This document shows, piece by piece, positions 54,273 through 63,572 of a stretch of 64,000 nucleotides of DNA. The translations under genes were made by a program, and so were the position numbers. Source of the DNA: Pseudomonas mendocina (GTDB lineage Bacteria > Pseudomonadota > Gammaproteobacteria > Pseudomonadales > Pseudomonadaceae); contig NZ_CP027657.1 in assembly GCF_003008615.1 (NCBI RefSeq), forward strand, positions 1 through 64,000, read 5' to 3'. The notes beneath the pieces were generated by a model that did not search any database, was not told where the DNA came from, and worked only from the letters and a program-made list of their open reading frames with translations. How positions within the stretch are numbered: position 1 is the stretch's first letter; each line of letters starts with the position of its first letter.

Positions 54273-54372
54273 GTAACACAGGGTGTTACCGGGCCAAGCG
54301 TCCCGGTGAAGCGCTTTCCGTTCGAAAGGTTGGGCCTGGAAGTCTGGTCACAAAAACTGATTGTCCTACAAT
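54273..54372. promoter_or_regulatory. Operator-like palindromes between gntR and alkB
   Basis: GTAACAC-AGG-GTGTTAC (54273-54289) is a perfect 17-base dyad. ATTGT-CCT-ACAAT (54360-54372) is a perfect 13-base dyad and fits the TNGTNNNACNA pattern known for FadR-type GntR proteins. The second lies about 40 bases before the alkB start. Confidence 0.65.
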
Positions 54373-54413
54373 CCTACATATCAACCACAACAACAATAAC
54401 TGGGGATTTTCCA

Positions 54414-55547
54414 ATGTTCGAACGCCTTCCCTCACGCTGGATGCTCGCCCTGAAAAAGGTCGGCTACTGGATCTGGCTGATCCCGGTACTGGGCATTCCA
54501 TTGAGCTATCACTGGTCGCTGAACAGCGCCCATGCCGACGCCTGGGCCTGGCTGGTGATCACGGTGGTGTTCGGCGTCATTCCCCTGCTGGATTTCATCG
54601 TCGGCCGTGACCCGGCCAATCCGGATGAGCGCGACGAAGTGCCGGCGCTGGAAGCGCAGGGCTACTACCGCCTGCTGAGCCTGGCCACGGTACCGCTGCT
54701 GCTGGCAATGCTGCTCTGGAGCGGCTGGATTTTCGTCAGCTACGAAGGCTGGAGCTGGGTCGGTCAGCTCGGCTGGGTTCTGTCGGTGGGCACGGTCATG
54801 GGCGCTATCGGCATCACCGTCTCGCACGAACTGATCCACAAGGACGCGGCGCTGGAGCAGAACGCCGGCGGCCTGTTGCTGGCCGCGGTGTGCTACGCCG
54901 GTTTCAAGATCGAGCATGTACGCGGTCATCACGTGCACGTTTCAACGCCGGAAGACGCCTCCTCTTCGCGCTTTGGCCAGAGCCTCTATGCGTTTCTGCC
55001 GCACGCCTACAAACACAACTTTCTCAATGCCTGGCGGCTGGAGGCCGAGCGCCTGCGTCGTCGCGGCCTGCCGGTGCTGCACTGGCGCAACGAACTGATC
55101 TGGTGGTACGCCATCAGTGCACTGTTTCTACTCGGTTTCACGCTGAACTTCGGCTGGCTCGGTGCACTGTTCTTCCTCGGCCAGGCGGTGATGGCGTTCA
55201 CCCTGCTGGAAATCGTCAACTACGTCGAACACTACGGCCTGCATCGACGCAAACTGGAAAACGGCCGCTATGAACGCACCAACCCGCACCACTCCTGGAA
55301 CAGCAACTTCCTGCTGACCAACCTGTTTCTGTTTCACTTGCAGCGCCACTCCGACCATCACACCTACGCCAAGCGCCGCTATCAGGTGCTGCGCCACTTC
55401 GACGACAGCCCGCAACTGCCCAACGGTTACGCCGGGATGATCGTCCTCGCCCTGTTTCCCCCCCTGTGGCGCGCCGTGATGGATCCCAAGGTTCGCGCCT
55501 ACTACGCTGGCGAAGAGCACCAGCTGAGCGAATCGCAGCTGACCTGA
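54414..55547 (+). CDS. alkB: Alkane 1-monooxygenase
   Basis: 377 residues from MFERLPSRWMLALKK. A membrane di-iron hydroxylase with several spans and the conserved His boxes HELIHK, HVRGHHVH, LQRHSDHHTYAKR and NYVEHYGLHRR. It oxidises medium to long n-alkanes to 1-alcohols with rubredoxin electrons. A longer frame from 54135 overlaps gntR and is rejected. GGGGA precedes the ATG. Confidence 0.95.
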   Translation: MFERLPSRWMLALKKVGYWIWLIPVLGIPLSYHWSLNSAHADAWAWLVITVVFGVIPLLDFIVGRDPANPDERDEVPALEAQGYYRLLSLATVPLLLAMLLWSGWIFVSYEGWSWVGQLGWVLSVGTVMGAIGITVSHELIHKDAALEQNAGGLLLAAVCYAGFKIEHVRGHHVHVSTPEDASSSRFGQSLYAFLPHAYKHNFLNAWRLEAERLRRRGLPVLHWRNELIWWYAISALFLLGFTLNFGWLGALFFLGQAVMAFTLLEIVNYVEHYGLHRRKLENGRYERTNPHHSWNSNFLLTNLFLFHLQRHSDHHTYAKRRYQVLRHFDDSPQLPNGYAGMIVLALFPPLWRAVMDPKVRAYYAGEEHQLSESQLT

Positions 55548-55570
55548 GCCCAGCTCGCCCCCTTCCAGCC

Positions 55571-55604
55571 AACCCCGGCAGCGCAAGCTCCCGGGGTTTT
55601 GTCT
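55571..55604 (+). terminator. Terminator after alkB
   Basis: AACCCCGG and CCGGGGTT arms with an 11-12 base loop, then TTGTCTTTG. Confidence 0.8.
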
Positions 55605-55606
55605 TT

Positions 55607-55685
55607 GTAGGGTGCGCGGGGCCGCCCAGGTCGTGCGCAGCACTGACTCGGCGTAACTGGCTGGCGCGCACAGCGCACCCTACGG
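55607..55685. repeat. REP-like inverted repeat GTAGGGTGCGC...GCGCACCCTAC
   Basis: Arms at 55607 and 55675 with a GC-rich centre; related copies at 28544-28565 and 60829-60896. With the terminator and the xdh promoter it fills most of the 380-base gap 55548-55928. Confidence 0.75.
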
Positions 55686-55791
55686 GAAGCCTGCTGCAGA
55701 GCCCTTCCTGGCACGAAAACCGCTAGTCTGAAGCGATGAATCCCGCCCGCTGCGCTCATAACCGAAGTGCATGACAAGCAGCTGACCACAA

Positions 55792-55833
55792 GGTCAAATA
55801 TTTGTTGACCCAAAAGTCAGAAAACTCTAGATT
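55792..55833 (+). promoter_or_regulatory. xdh operon promoter and operator
   Basis: -35 TTGACC (55805-55810), a 17-base spacer and -10 TAGATT (55828-55833). The -35 is one arm of the inverted repeat GGTCAA-ATATTTG-TTGACC (55792-55810), so a regulator would cover it. Further TGACC/GTCA half-sites flank it. Confidence 0.7.
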
Positions 55834-55928
55834 GCCCTCCATGGCCAGCCACGCCAGGGCCTTGCAATGCGTGCACAACACCTGGCGAGCCAACCGATTC
55901 ATAACAATAAAGTGCCTGGAGGTCGTCC

Positions 55929-57368
55929 TTGATCCAGTTTTTACTCAACCGGGAGCTGCGCACCGAGCATGCCCTGGATCCCAACGTCACCGTGCTCAAC
56001 TATTTGCGTGAGCACGTCGGCAAAACCGGAACCAAGGAAGGCTGTGCCTCCGGCGACTGCGGTGCCTGCACCGTGGTAGTGGGCGAGCTGATTGGGGAGC
56101 GCGTGCGCTATCGCACTCTCAACTCTTGCCTGACGTTCGTCTCCAGCCTGCACGGCAAGCAGCTGATCACTGTCGAAGACCTCAAGCACCAGGGCAAGCT
56201 GCACAGCGTGCAGCAAGCGATGGTCGACTGCCACGGCTCGCAGTGCGGCTTCTGCACCCCCGGTTTCATCATGTCGCTGTTCGCCCTGCAAAAGAATTCC
56301 AGCGGGTACGACAAGGGCGCCACGATGGAAGCGCTGGCCGGCAACCTGTGTCGCTGCACGGGCTACCGTCCGATCATCGACGCCGCCGAGCAGGCCTGCT
56401 GCCAGAAGCAGCCGGATCAATTCGATGCCTTCGAAAGCACCACCGTCGCCCAGCTCAAGAACATCGCCCCGCGTGAAACCGCCGAGCTCAACAGTGGCGA
56501 CAAGCGTTGCCTGGTGCCGCTGACCGTGGCCGATCTGGCCGACCTTTACGCCGCCAACCCCGAGGCTCGCTTGCTGGCTGGTGGCACCGACCTGGCCCTG
56601 GAGGTCACCCAGTTCCACCGTGAACTGCCGGTGATGATCTACGTCGGCCATATCGAAGACATGAAGCGCATCGAGGTGACCGACAAGAACATCGAGATCG
56701 GCGCCGCGGCTGCCCTCTCCGACTGCTATGAAGCGCTGGCCAGCGAGTACCCGGACTTCGGCGAGCTGCTGCACCGCTTCGCCTCCCTGCAGATCCGCAA
56801 CCAGGGCACCGTGGGCGGCAATATCGGCAACGCCTCGCCCATCGGCGATGCCCCGCCCCTGCTGATCGCCCTCGGCGCGCAGATTGCCCTGCGTCAGGGC
56901 AACAGCCGGCGCATCCTGCCACTGCAGGACTACTTCCTCGACTACAAGGTAACTGCCCGCCAGGAAGCCGAGTTCATCGAGAAGATCATCGTGCCGCGCG
57001 CCCAGCCAAATCAGGCCTTCCGCGCCTACAAGGTGTCCAAGCGCCTGGACGACGATATCTCCGCCGTCTGCGCGGCGTTCAACCTGACCATCGAGAATGG
57101 CGTAGTCAGCGAGGCCCGCATCGCCTTCGGCGGCATGGCCGCCATCCCCAAACGCGCGGCAGCTTGCGAAGCGGCGCTGGTCGGCTCGGCCTGGTATCCG
57201 GGCGTGATCGAACGCGCCTGCGAGGCACTGGCCGAAGACTTCACCCCACTGTCGGACTTCCGCGCCAGCAAGGAATACCGCCTGCTCGCCGCGCAGAACC
57301 TGCTGCGCAAGTTCTTCCTGGAACAGCAATCGCCCGAGGTCGAAACCCGGGTCACTGCCTACGCATAA
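55929..57368 (+). CDS. xdhA: Xanthine dehydrogenase small subunit
   Basis: 479 residues from a TTG at 55929 (GGAGGT at good spacing). Two [2Fe-2S] domains (EGCASGDCGACTVVVGEL; CGFCTPGF...GNLCRCTGYRPI), then the FAD-binding domain (LLAGGTDLALEVTQ; IRNQGTVGGNIGNASPIGD). It receives electrons from the molybdenum subunit in oxidation of hypoxanthine and xanthine to urate. Confidence 0.95.
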   Translation: MIQFLLNRELRTEHALDPNVTVLNYLREHVGKTGTKEGCASGDCGACTVVVGELIGERVRYRTLNSCLTFVSSLHGKQLITVEDLKHQGKLHSVQQAMVDCHGSQCGFCTPGFIMSLFALQKNSSGYDKGATMEALAGNLCRCTGYRPIIDAAEQACCQKQPDQFDAFESTTVAQLKNIAPRETAELNSGDKRCLVPLTVADLADLYAANPEARLLAGGTDLALEVTQFHRELPVMIYVGHIEDMKRIEVTDKNIEIGAAAALSDCYEALASEYPDFGELLHRFASLQIRNQGTVGGNIGNASPIGDAPPLLIALGAQIALRQGNSRRILPLQDYFLDYKVTARQEAEFIEKIIVPRAQPNQAFRAYKVSKRLDDDISAVCAAFNLTIENGVVSEARIAFGGMAAIPKRAAACEAALVGSAWYPGVIERACEALAEDFTPLSDFRASKEYRLLAAQNLLRKFFLEQQSPEVETRVTAYA

Positions 57369-57385
57369 GAGTTGGGGATAGAAAG

Positions 57386-59782
57386 ATGTCCAGTCATATT
57401 CAGCACAAGTCCCAGGAAGAGCTGGCCGAACTGTTCCGCGCCGGCATGACTAGCGGCGTCGGCCGCAGCGTCAAGCACGAGAGCGCGGACAAGCACGTGT
57501 CCGGCGAAGCGATCTATGTCGACGACCGCCTGGAGTTCCCCAACCAGCTGCACGTCTATGCGCGTCAGTCCGATCGCGCGCATGCGCGCATCCTGCGCAT
57601 CGACACAAGCCCGTGCTACGAATTTCCGGGCGTGGCAATCGCCATCACCAAGGATGACGTACCCGGCCAGCTGGATATCGGCCCGGTGGTCGCCGGAGAC
57701 CCGCTGCTGGCCGACGGCAAGGTCGAGTACGTTGGCCAGGTGGTGCTGGCGGTGGCCGCCGACAGCCTGGAAACCGCACGCAAGGCGGCCATGGCTGCCA
57801 TCGTCGAGTACGAGGATCTGGAACCGGTGCTCGACGTGGTCGAGGCCTTGCGCAAGAAGCATTTCGTGCTCGACAGCCACACCCACCGCATCGGCGACTC
57901 GGCCAGCAAGCTGGCCGGCGCTAGGCACCGCCTACAAGGCAGCCTGCATATCGGTGGCCAGGAACACTTCTACCTGGAAACCCAGATTTCCTCGGTGATG
58001 CCCAGCGAAGACGGCGGCATGCTGGTCTACACCTCGACGCAGAACCCCACCGAGGTGCAGAAGCTGGTGGCTGAAGTGCTCGGTGTGCCGATGAGCAAGA
58101 TCGTCATCGACATGCGCCGCATGGGCGGCGGCTTTGGCGGCAAGGAAACCCAGGCCGCCGGCCCGGCGTGCCTGTGCGCAGTGATCGCACACCTGACCGG
58201 TCGCCCGACCAAGATGCGTCTGCCGCGCATGGAAGACATGAGCATGACCGGCAAGCGCCACCCCTTCTACGTCGAGTACGACGTCGGCTTCGATGACGAT
58301 GGCCTGCTGCACGGCATCGAGATGGATCTGGCCGGCAACTGCGGCTACTCGCCGGACTTGTCCGGCTCCATCGTCGACCGCGCCATGTTCCACTCGGACA
58401 ACGCCTACTTCCTCGGCAACGCCACCATCAACGGCCATCGTTGCAAGACCAACACGGCCTCGAACACCGCCTACCGCGGCTTCGGCGGCCCGCAGGGCAT
58501 GGTCGCCATCGAAGAGGTGATGGACGCCGTGGCACGCCACCTGGGCAAGGATCCGCTGGAAGTGCGCAAGCTCAACTACTACGGCAAGACCGAGCGCAAC
58601 ATCACCCATTACCACCAGACCGTCGAGCACAACGTCATCCACGAGATGACCGCCGAGTTGGAGGAAAGCGCCGAATACGCCAAACGCCGCCGCGACATCA
58701 TCGAGTTCAATCACAAAAGCCCGGTGCTGAAGAAAGGCCTGGCCATGACCCCGGTGAAATTCGGCATCAGCTTCACCGCCACCTTCCTCAACCAGGCCGG
58801 CGCGCTGATTCACATCTACACCGACGGCTCGATCCACCTGAACCACGGCGGCACCGAGATGGGCCAGGGCCTCAACACCAAGGTCGCCCAGGTGGTGGCC
58901 GAAGTGTTCCAGGTCGATATCTCGCGCATCCAGATCACCGCCACCAATACCGACAAGGTGCCCAACACCTCGCCCACCGCAGCCTCCAGCGGCGCCGACC
59001 TCAACGGTATGGCCGCGAAGAACGCGGCCGAAACCATCAAGCAGCGCCTAGTGGACTTCCTCGTGCGCGAATACAAGGTCACCCCGGAAGACGTCGAATT
59101 CCGCAATGGCCAGGTGCGCGTGCGCGACCACTTCCTGTCGTTCGAGGAGATGATCCAGAAGGCCTACTTCGGCCAGGTGTCGCTGTCCTCCACCGGTTTC
59201 TATCGCACGCCGAAGATCCACTACGACCGCAACAAGGCTGCCGGCCGCCCCTTCTACTACTACGCCTACGGCGTGGCCTGCGTGGAAGTGCTGGTGGACA
59301 CCCTGACCGGCGAGTACCGCATGCTGCGTGGCGACATCCTGCATGACGTCGGCGACTCGCTGAACCCGGCCATCGACATCGGCCAGGTCGAAGGTGCCTT
59401 CGTCCAGGGCATGGGCTGGCTGACCACCGAGGAGCTGGTGTGGAACGCCAAGGGCAAGCTGATGACCAATGGTCCTGCCAGCTACAAGATTCCGGCCATT
59501 GCCGACATGCCCATCGACCTGCGGGTGAAGCTGGTGGAGAACCGCAAGAACCCGGAAGACACCGTGTTCCACTCCAAAGCTGTCGGCGAGCCGCCGTTCA
59601 TGCTCGGCATCGCTGCCTGGTGCGCCTTGAAGGACGCCGTGGCCAGCCTGGCCGACTACAAGGTGCAACCGCAGATCGACGCGCCAGCCACGCCCGAGCG
59701 CGTGCTGTGGGGCGTGGAGCAGATGCGCAAGTTGAAAGCACAGACCAAGGCGGCCAGCGCTGCCGAGGTCGAACCGGCCTGA
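57386..59782 (+). CDS. xdhB: Xanthine dehydrogenase large (molybdopterin) subunit
   Basis: 798 residues from MSSHIQHKSQEELAELF. Molybdenum cofactor domains: GQEHFYLETQ, MGGGFGGKETQAA, NTAYRGFGGPQGM with the substrate Arg, TEMGQGLNTKVAQV, and the catalytic Glu in HSKAVGEPPFMLGIAAW. Starts 17 bases after xdhA. A longer in-frame extension to 57164 overlaps xdhA. Confidence 0.95.
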   Translation: MSSHIQHKSQEELAELFRAGMTSGVGRSVKHESADKHVSGEAIYVDDRLEFPNQLHVYARQSDRAHARILRIDTSPCYEFPGVAIAITKDDVPGQLDIGPVVAGDPLLADGKVEYVGQVVLAVAADSLETARKAAMAAIVEYEDLEPVLDVVEALRKKHFVLDSHTHRIGDSASKLAGARHRLQGSLHIGGQEHFYLETQISSVMPSEDGGMLVYTSTQNPTEVQKLVAEVLGVPMSKIVIDMRRMGGGFGGKETQAAGPACLCAVIAHLTGRPTKMRLPRMEDMSMTGKRHPFYVEYDVGFDDDGLLHGIEMDLAGNCGYSPDLSGSIVDRAMFHSDNAYFLGNATINGHRCKTNTASNTAYRGFGGPQGMVAIEEVMDAVARHLGKDPLEVRKLNYYGKTERNITHYHQTVEHNVIHEMTAELEESAEYAKRRRDIIEFNHKSPVLKKGLAMTPVKFGISFTATFLNQAGALIHIYTDGSIHLNHGGTEMGQGLNTKVAQVVAEVFQVDISRIQITATNTDKVPNTSPTAASSGADLNGMAAKNAAETIKQRLVDFLVREYKVTPEDVEFRNGQVRVRDHFLSFEEMIQKAYFGQVSLSSTGFYRTPKIHYDRNKAAGRPFYYYAYGVACVEVLVDTLTGEYRMLRGDILHDVGDSLNPAIDIGQVEGAFVQGMGWLTTEELVWNAKGKLMTNGPASYKIPAIADMPIDLRVKLVENRKNPEDTVFHSKAVGEPPFMLGIAAWCALKDAVASLADYKVQPQIDAPATPERVLWGVEQMRKLKAQTKAASAAEVEPA

Positions 59783-59785
59783 CAC

Positions 59786-59838
59786 GTAGCCCGGATGAAA
59801 TCCGGGGGGAACCCTGCCCCGGATTGCATCCGGGCTAC
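59786..59838. repeat. REP-like inverted repeat GTAGCCCGGAT...ATCCGGGCTAC
   Basis: GTAGCCCGGATGAAATCCGG and CCCCGGATTGCATCCGGGCTAC face each other between xdhB and the small ORF. This repeat type is frequent in the P. stutzeri/mendocina branch. Confidence 0.8.
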
Positions 59839-59864
59839 GACTGGAAACAATGAGGTGTACAACA

Positions 59865-59996
59865 ATGACAAAACACACCGAACCGAATAATCCACCCGCT
59901 CGCCCGGCGCCGGAGCCGATTCTCGATCCATCGCCGAGCAACTGGCGCCTGCCGCGCCCGGGCCAGACCACGCCTTCCTGGAGGCTGAGCAAATGA
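59865..59996 (+). CDS. Small Pro-rich ORF between xdhB and xdhC
   Basis: 43 residues (MTKHTEPNNPPARPAPEPIL ... WRLPRPGQTTPSWRLSK) with GAGGTG eight bases before the ATG, and a stop that overlaps the xdhC ATG (ATGA). It may be a coupling leader for xdhC or a small protein of the XDH maturation pathway. No homologue known to me. Confidence 0.6.
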   Translation: MTKHTEPNNPPARPAPEPILDPSPSNWRLPRPGQTTPSWRLSK

Positions 59997-60823
59997 GCTG
60001 GATCAGCGCTCTCGCCGAGCTGCAAGACAAAGGTGAAGCCTGCGTGCTGGTGACCATCATCGAGGAGCGTGGCTCGACGCCGCGCAACGCCGGCTCGAAG
60101 ATGGTGGTCACCGCCGATCGCATCTTCGAGACCATCGGCGGCGGCCATCTGGAATACAAGGCGATGGAGATGGCGCGCGAAATGCTCGCCAGCCGCAGCC
60201 AGGAGACCCGCCTGGAGCGCTTCTCTCTCGGCGCCAGCCTGGGCCAGTGTTGCGGCGGCGCCACCGTTTTGCTGTTCGAACCCATGGGCCAGCCGCAGGC
60301 GCAGATCGCCGTGTTCGGTGCCGGCCATGTCGGCCGCGCGCTGGTACCGCTGCTCGCCAGCCTACCGTGCAAGGTGCGCTGGATCGACTCACGGGAAAAC
60401 GAATTCCCTGAACAGATACCGACCGGCGCAGAGAAGATCGTCAACGACGAAGTGGTCGATGAAGTGGATAACATGCCGCCCGGCAGCTACTACATCGTCA
60501 TGACCCACAATCACCAGCTCGACCTTGAACTGACCGCGGCGATCCTCAAACGTGGCGACTTCGCCTACTACGGCCTGATCGGCTCGAAGACCAAGCGCGT
60601 CAAGTTCGAGCACCGCCTGCGCGAGCGCGGTTTCGCCGAGGACTTGATGGCGCGCATGCGCTGCCCGATGGGTCTGCCCGAGGTGAAGGGCAAGCTGCCG
60701 GTGGAAATCGCCGTGTCCATCGCCGGCGAAGTGATCGCCACCTACAACGCCACCTTCGGCCAAGAGGTGAAGAAAGGCGAGTCCAGCGTCGCCAGACTGC
60801 TGCCAGCCTCACGTCGATCCTGA
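59993..60823 (+). CDS. xdhC: XdhC, molybdenum cofactor insertion factor
   Basis: 276 residues. N-terminal CoxI/XdhC domain (VTIIEERGSTPRNAGSKMVV) and Rossmann-like C-terminal domain (IAVFGAGHVGRALVPLL; FAYYGLIGSKTKRVKF). It binds and passes sulfurated MoCo to the large subunit. Coupled to the small ORF before it. Confidence 0.94.
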   Translation: MSWISALAELQDKGEACVLVTIIEERGSTPRNAGSKMVVTADRIFETIGGGHLEYKAMEMAREMLASRSQETRLERFSLGASLGQCCGGATVLLFEPMGQPQAQIAVFGAGHVGRALVPLLASLPCKVRWIDSRENEFPEQIPTGAEKIVNDEVVDEVDNMPPGSYYIVMTHNHQLDLELTAAILKRGDFAYYGLIGSKTKRVKFEHRLRERGFAEDLMARMRCPMGLPEVKGKLPVEIAVSIAGEVIATYNATFGQEVKKGESSVARLLPASRRS

Positions 60824-60828
60824 CTATT

Positions 60829-60896
60829 GGTGCACACAGCGCACCCTACGGGCCAAGATCCTAGGGTGTCGCAGGGCCGCCTAGGCTGTGCGCACC
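60829..60896. repeat. REP-like element before guaD
   Basis: GTGCACACAGCGCACCCTAC followed by a related inverted arm (CTAGGGTGTCGC... GCTGTGCGCACC). Confidence 0.65.
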
Positions 60897-60943
60897 GCCC
60901 CATTTTTCATGGTGCGCCCCGCGCGCCCACGTACGAGACTTCA

Positions 60944-62254
60944 ATGATGAGCAACACCCGCAAAGCCTACCGCGCCGCCATCCTGCACAGCCTTGCCGAC
61001 CCGGCCGTCGTCGGCGTCGAGCAGTCCTACCAGTATTTCGAGGACGGCATCCTGCTGATCGAGAACGGCAAGGTCGCCCAGGTCGGCGAAGCTTCCGAAT
61101 TGCTACCGAAGCTGACCGGCGTCGAGATCCAGCAATACCGTGATGCGCTGATCACCCCCGGCTTCATCGACACCCATATCCACTACCCACAGACTGGCAT
61201 GATCGCCTCCTACGGCGAACAGTTGCTGGACTGGCTCAATACCTACACCTTCCCCACCGAGAAACAGTTCGAAGACAAGGCGCACGCCGCCGAGGTCGCG
61301 GACATTTTCCTCAAGGAACTGCTGCGTAACGGCACCACGACTGCACTGGTCTTCGGCAGCGTGCATCCGCAATCGGTGGACGCCTTCTTCGAAGCGGCGC
61401 AGAAGCTCGACCTGCGCATGATCGCCGGCAAGGTGATGATGGATCGCAACGCGCCGGACTATCTGACCGACACCGCCGAATCCGGCTATGCCGAGAGCAA
61501 GGCGCTGATCGAGCGCTGGCATGGCAAGGGCCGTCTGCACTATGCCGTCACCCCGCGCTTCGCCCCTACCAGCACGCCGCAGCAACTGGATCTGGCCGGC
61601 AAGCTGTTCGGCGAATATCCCGACCTGTACATGCACACCCATATCTCGGAAAACAAGGCCGAGGTCGCCTGGGTCAAGGAACTGTTCCCGGCGCGTAAGG
61701 GTTATCTGGACGTCTACGACCACCACAAGCTGATCGGCCCGCGCGCGGTGTTCGCTCACGGCGTGCACCTGTGCGACGAAGAATGCGCGCGACTGGCCGA
61801 GACCGGCTCGGCAGTCGCCTTCTGCCCCACCTCCAACCTCTTCCTGGGCAGCGGCCTGTTCGACCTGAACAAGCTGGAACAACACGGCGTGCGCGTCGGC
61901 CTGGGTACCGACGTCGGCGCCGGCACCAGCTTCAGCCAGCTGCAATCGCTGAACGAGGCGTACAAGGTGATGCAGTTGCAGGGCAAGAAGCTCGACCCGT
62001 TCAAGTCGCTGTACCTGGCCACCCTGGGCGGTGCCCATGCGCTGTATCTGGACGACAAGCTGGGCAACTTCCTACCTGGCAAGGACGCCGACTTCCTGGT
62101 GCTCGACTACAACGCCACGCCGCTGATGAGTTATCGCATGCAGCAGGCGCGCAGCCTGGATGAAAAGCTGTTCGCCCTGACCATGCTCGGCGATGATCGC
62201 GCGGTGAAGGAAACCTTTGCGGCCGGGGTATCGGTGCACCAGCGCGAAGGCTGA
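60944..62254 (+). CDS. guaD: Guanine deaminase
   Basis: 436 residues from the ATG at 60944 (or the next ATG). Amidohydrolase fold with zinc ligands: GFIDTHIHYPQTGM, HTHISE, HGVHLCDEE and GLGTDVGAGTS. It converts guanine to xanthine, feeding the XDH enzyme encoded upstream. No clear ribosome site (GAGAC only). Confidence 0.94.
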   Translation: MMSNTRKAYRAAILHSLADPAVVGVEQSYQYFEDGILLIENGKVAQVGEASELLPKLTGVEIQQYRDALITPGFIDTHIHYPQTGMIASYGEQLLDWLNTYTFPTEKQFEDKAHAAEVADIFLKELLRNGTTTALVFGSVHPQSVDAFFEAAQKLDLRMIAGKVMMDRNAPDYLTDTAESGYAESKALIERWHGKGRLHYAVTPRFAPTSTPQQLDLAGKLFGEYPDLYMHTHISENKAEVAWVKELFPARKGYLDVYDHHKLIGPRAVFAHGVHLCDEECARLAETGSAVAFCPTSNLFLGSGLFDLNKLEQHGVRVGLGTDVGAGTSFSQLQSLNEAYKVMQLQGKKLDPFKSLYLATLGGAHALYLDDKLGNFLPGKDADFLVLDYNATPLMSYRMQQARSLDEKLFALTMLGDDRAVKETFAAGVSVHQREG

Positions 62255-62274
62255 AGGAAAGCACTAAACATCGT

Positions 62275-62325
62275 TGGGCGGGTGCAACCCGACACAGCGC
62301 CAATGGCGGGTTTCACCCGCCCTAC
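62275..62325. repeat. REP-like inverted repeat GGGCGGGTG...CACCCGCCC
   Basis: Arms GGGCGGGTGCAACCC and GGGTTTCACCCGCCC lie in the short gap between converging guaD and the dehydrogenase gene. Confidence 0.7.
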
Positions 62326-62342
62326 GAGGACAACGTCCGTAC

Positions 62343-63275
62343 TCAATAACCGCGTGAAAAATCCACTTCGCCGCGCAGGCTTTCACCGGCCTGCCAGCGC
62401 GCCAGGTTGTCGAGAAACAGGTCGGCCATCAGGGACGGATCGGTAGGCGCCGAACTGTGGCCAGTGAGCAGCAGACGCGGCGCCGTCCAGAACAAGTGAT
62501 CAGCGGCTGGCGGCTCTTCGCGACAGACGTCGATCACCGCGCCCGCCAGTTGCCCCTGCTCCAGCGCCGCGACCAGATCCGCATCCACCACCGCACTGCC
62601 ACGTCCGGCGTTGATCAACACCGCCTGCGGACTGAAACGCGCCAACAGCGCGGCATCGTAGAGATCGCGCGTGGCCGGGGTGTCCGGCAACAGGTTGATC
62701 ACGTAATCGGCCCAGCCAACCTGCTCCGGTAAATCCTGCAAACCCAGCACTTCGGTAAACGGCGCCTGCTGACGCGGCTGGCTGGCGACGCCGCGCAGCA
62801 CGATGCCGAACGGGGCGAGAAACTCGGCGACGCGCTGACCGATATCGCCGCAACCGACGATCAATACCCGGCGGCCACTCAGAGTGCGTGGCAGGGCATG
62901 ATCCCAGCGCTGCTCCACCTGGGCCGCCAGACGGGCGAACAGACGCCGTTCATACGCCAGCACATGGCCGAGCACATACTCGGCCATCACCTGACCGAAA
63001 ATCCCTACGGCACGGCTCAAGCGGTAATCGCGCGGCAGATCGGCCGCCAGCAGCGGCGTGATGCCCGCCCAGGTCGACTGCAGCCACTGCGGGCGGTAGC
63101 CCTGGCGTAGTAGCGGCACCAACAGATCCGGCTGGCCCAGCCACACGTCGCAATTGCCTGCGGCCGAGCTCAACGCCCGGACATCATCACCGGCCACCAG
63201 CTCCAGTTCGGGACAAGCTGTGCTGACGCGCTCGGCGTAGAGCGCGTGGTCATCCTCAGCAATCAGCAGGCGCAT
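62343..63275 (-). CDS. D-2-hydroxyacid dehydrogenase
   Basis: 310 residues. NAD(P)-binding motif GCGDIGQRVAEFL, the Arg region LINAGRGSAVVDADL, the Glu region VIDVCREEPP and the catalytic His in LLTGHSSAPT. Closest in form to glyoxylate/hydroxypyruvate reductase A types; substrate uncertain. Starts 3 bases after ycgL on the same strand. Confidence 0.88.
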   Translation of the reverse strand: MRLLIAEDDHALYAERVSTACPELELVAGDDVRALSSAAGNCDVWLGQPDLLVPLLRQGYRPQWLQSTWAGITPLLAADLPRDYRLSRAVGIFGQVMAEYVLGHVLAYERRLFARLAAQVEQRWDHALPRTLSGRRVLIVGCGDIGQRVAEFLAPFGIVLRGVASQPRQQAPFTEVLGLQDLPEQVGWADYVINLLPDTPATRDLYDAALLARFSPQAVLINAGRGSAVVDADLVAALEQGQLAGAVIDVCREEPPAADHLFWTAPRLLLTGHSSAPTDPSLMADLFLDNLARWQAGESLRGEVDFSRGY

Positions 63276-63278
63276 GGC

Positions 63279-63572
63279 TCAGACCGGATCGTTGCGACGC
63301 AGCAATTCGTCCGGAAGATGCTCGATGTACTCCTCCTCGGGTGGCGGCATCTGCAGGTGGTAGCCCTGTTTCTCCAGGTTCTCCAGCACTTGGGTGATGT
63401 CTTCGCGGGCCAGTTGCCGCTCGGGGCTCAGCACCAGGTCAAAGGCATGCGCCGGGGCGCCAAACACGCTCAGCAGACCTTCGGGAACGCGGCTCAGGGC
63501 TTCAGCCTTGAGTACGTAGAGGTACATTTCGTTCTTGCGCGTGCTCTTGTAGATGGAACAGATGCGTTTCAC
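63279..63572 (-). CDS. ycgL: YcgL-family protein
   Basis: 97 residues from a GTG at 63572 that overlaps the rnd stop (GTGA). The family start [19 protein letters not shown] and LGxP-like end ([17 protein letters not shown]) are clear. Role unknown; it follows rnd in many gammaproteobacteria. Confidence 0.9.
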   Translation of the reverse strand: MKRICSIYKSTRKNEMYLYVLKAEALSRVPEGLLSVFGAPAHAFDLVLSPERQLAREDITQVLENLEKQGYHLQMPPPEEEYIEHLPDELLRRNDPV

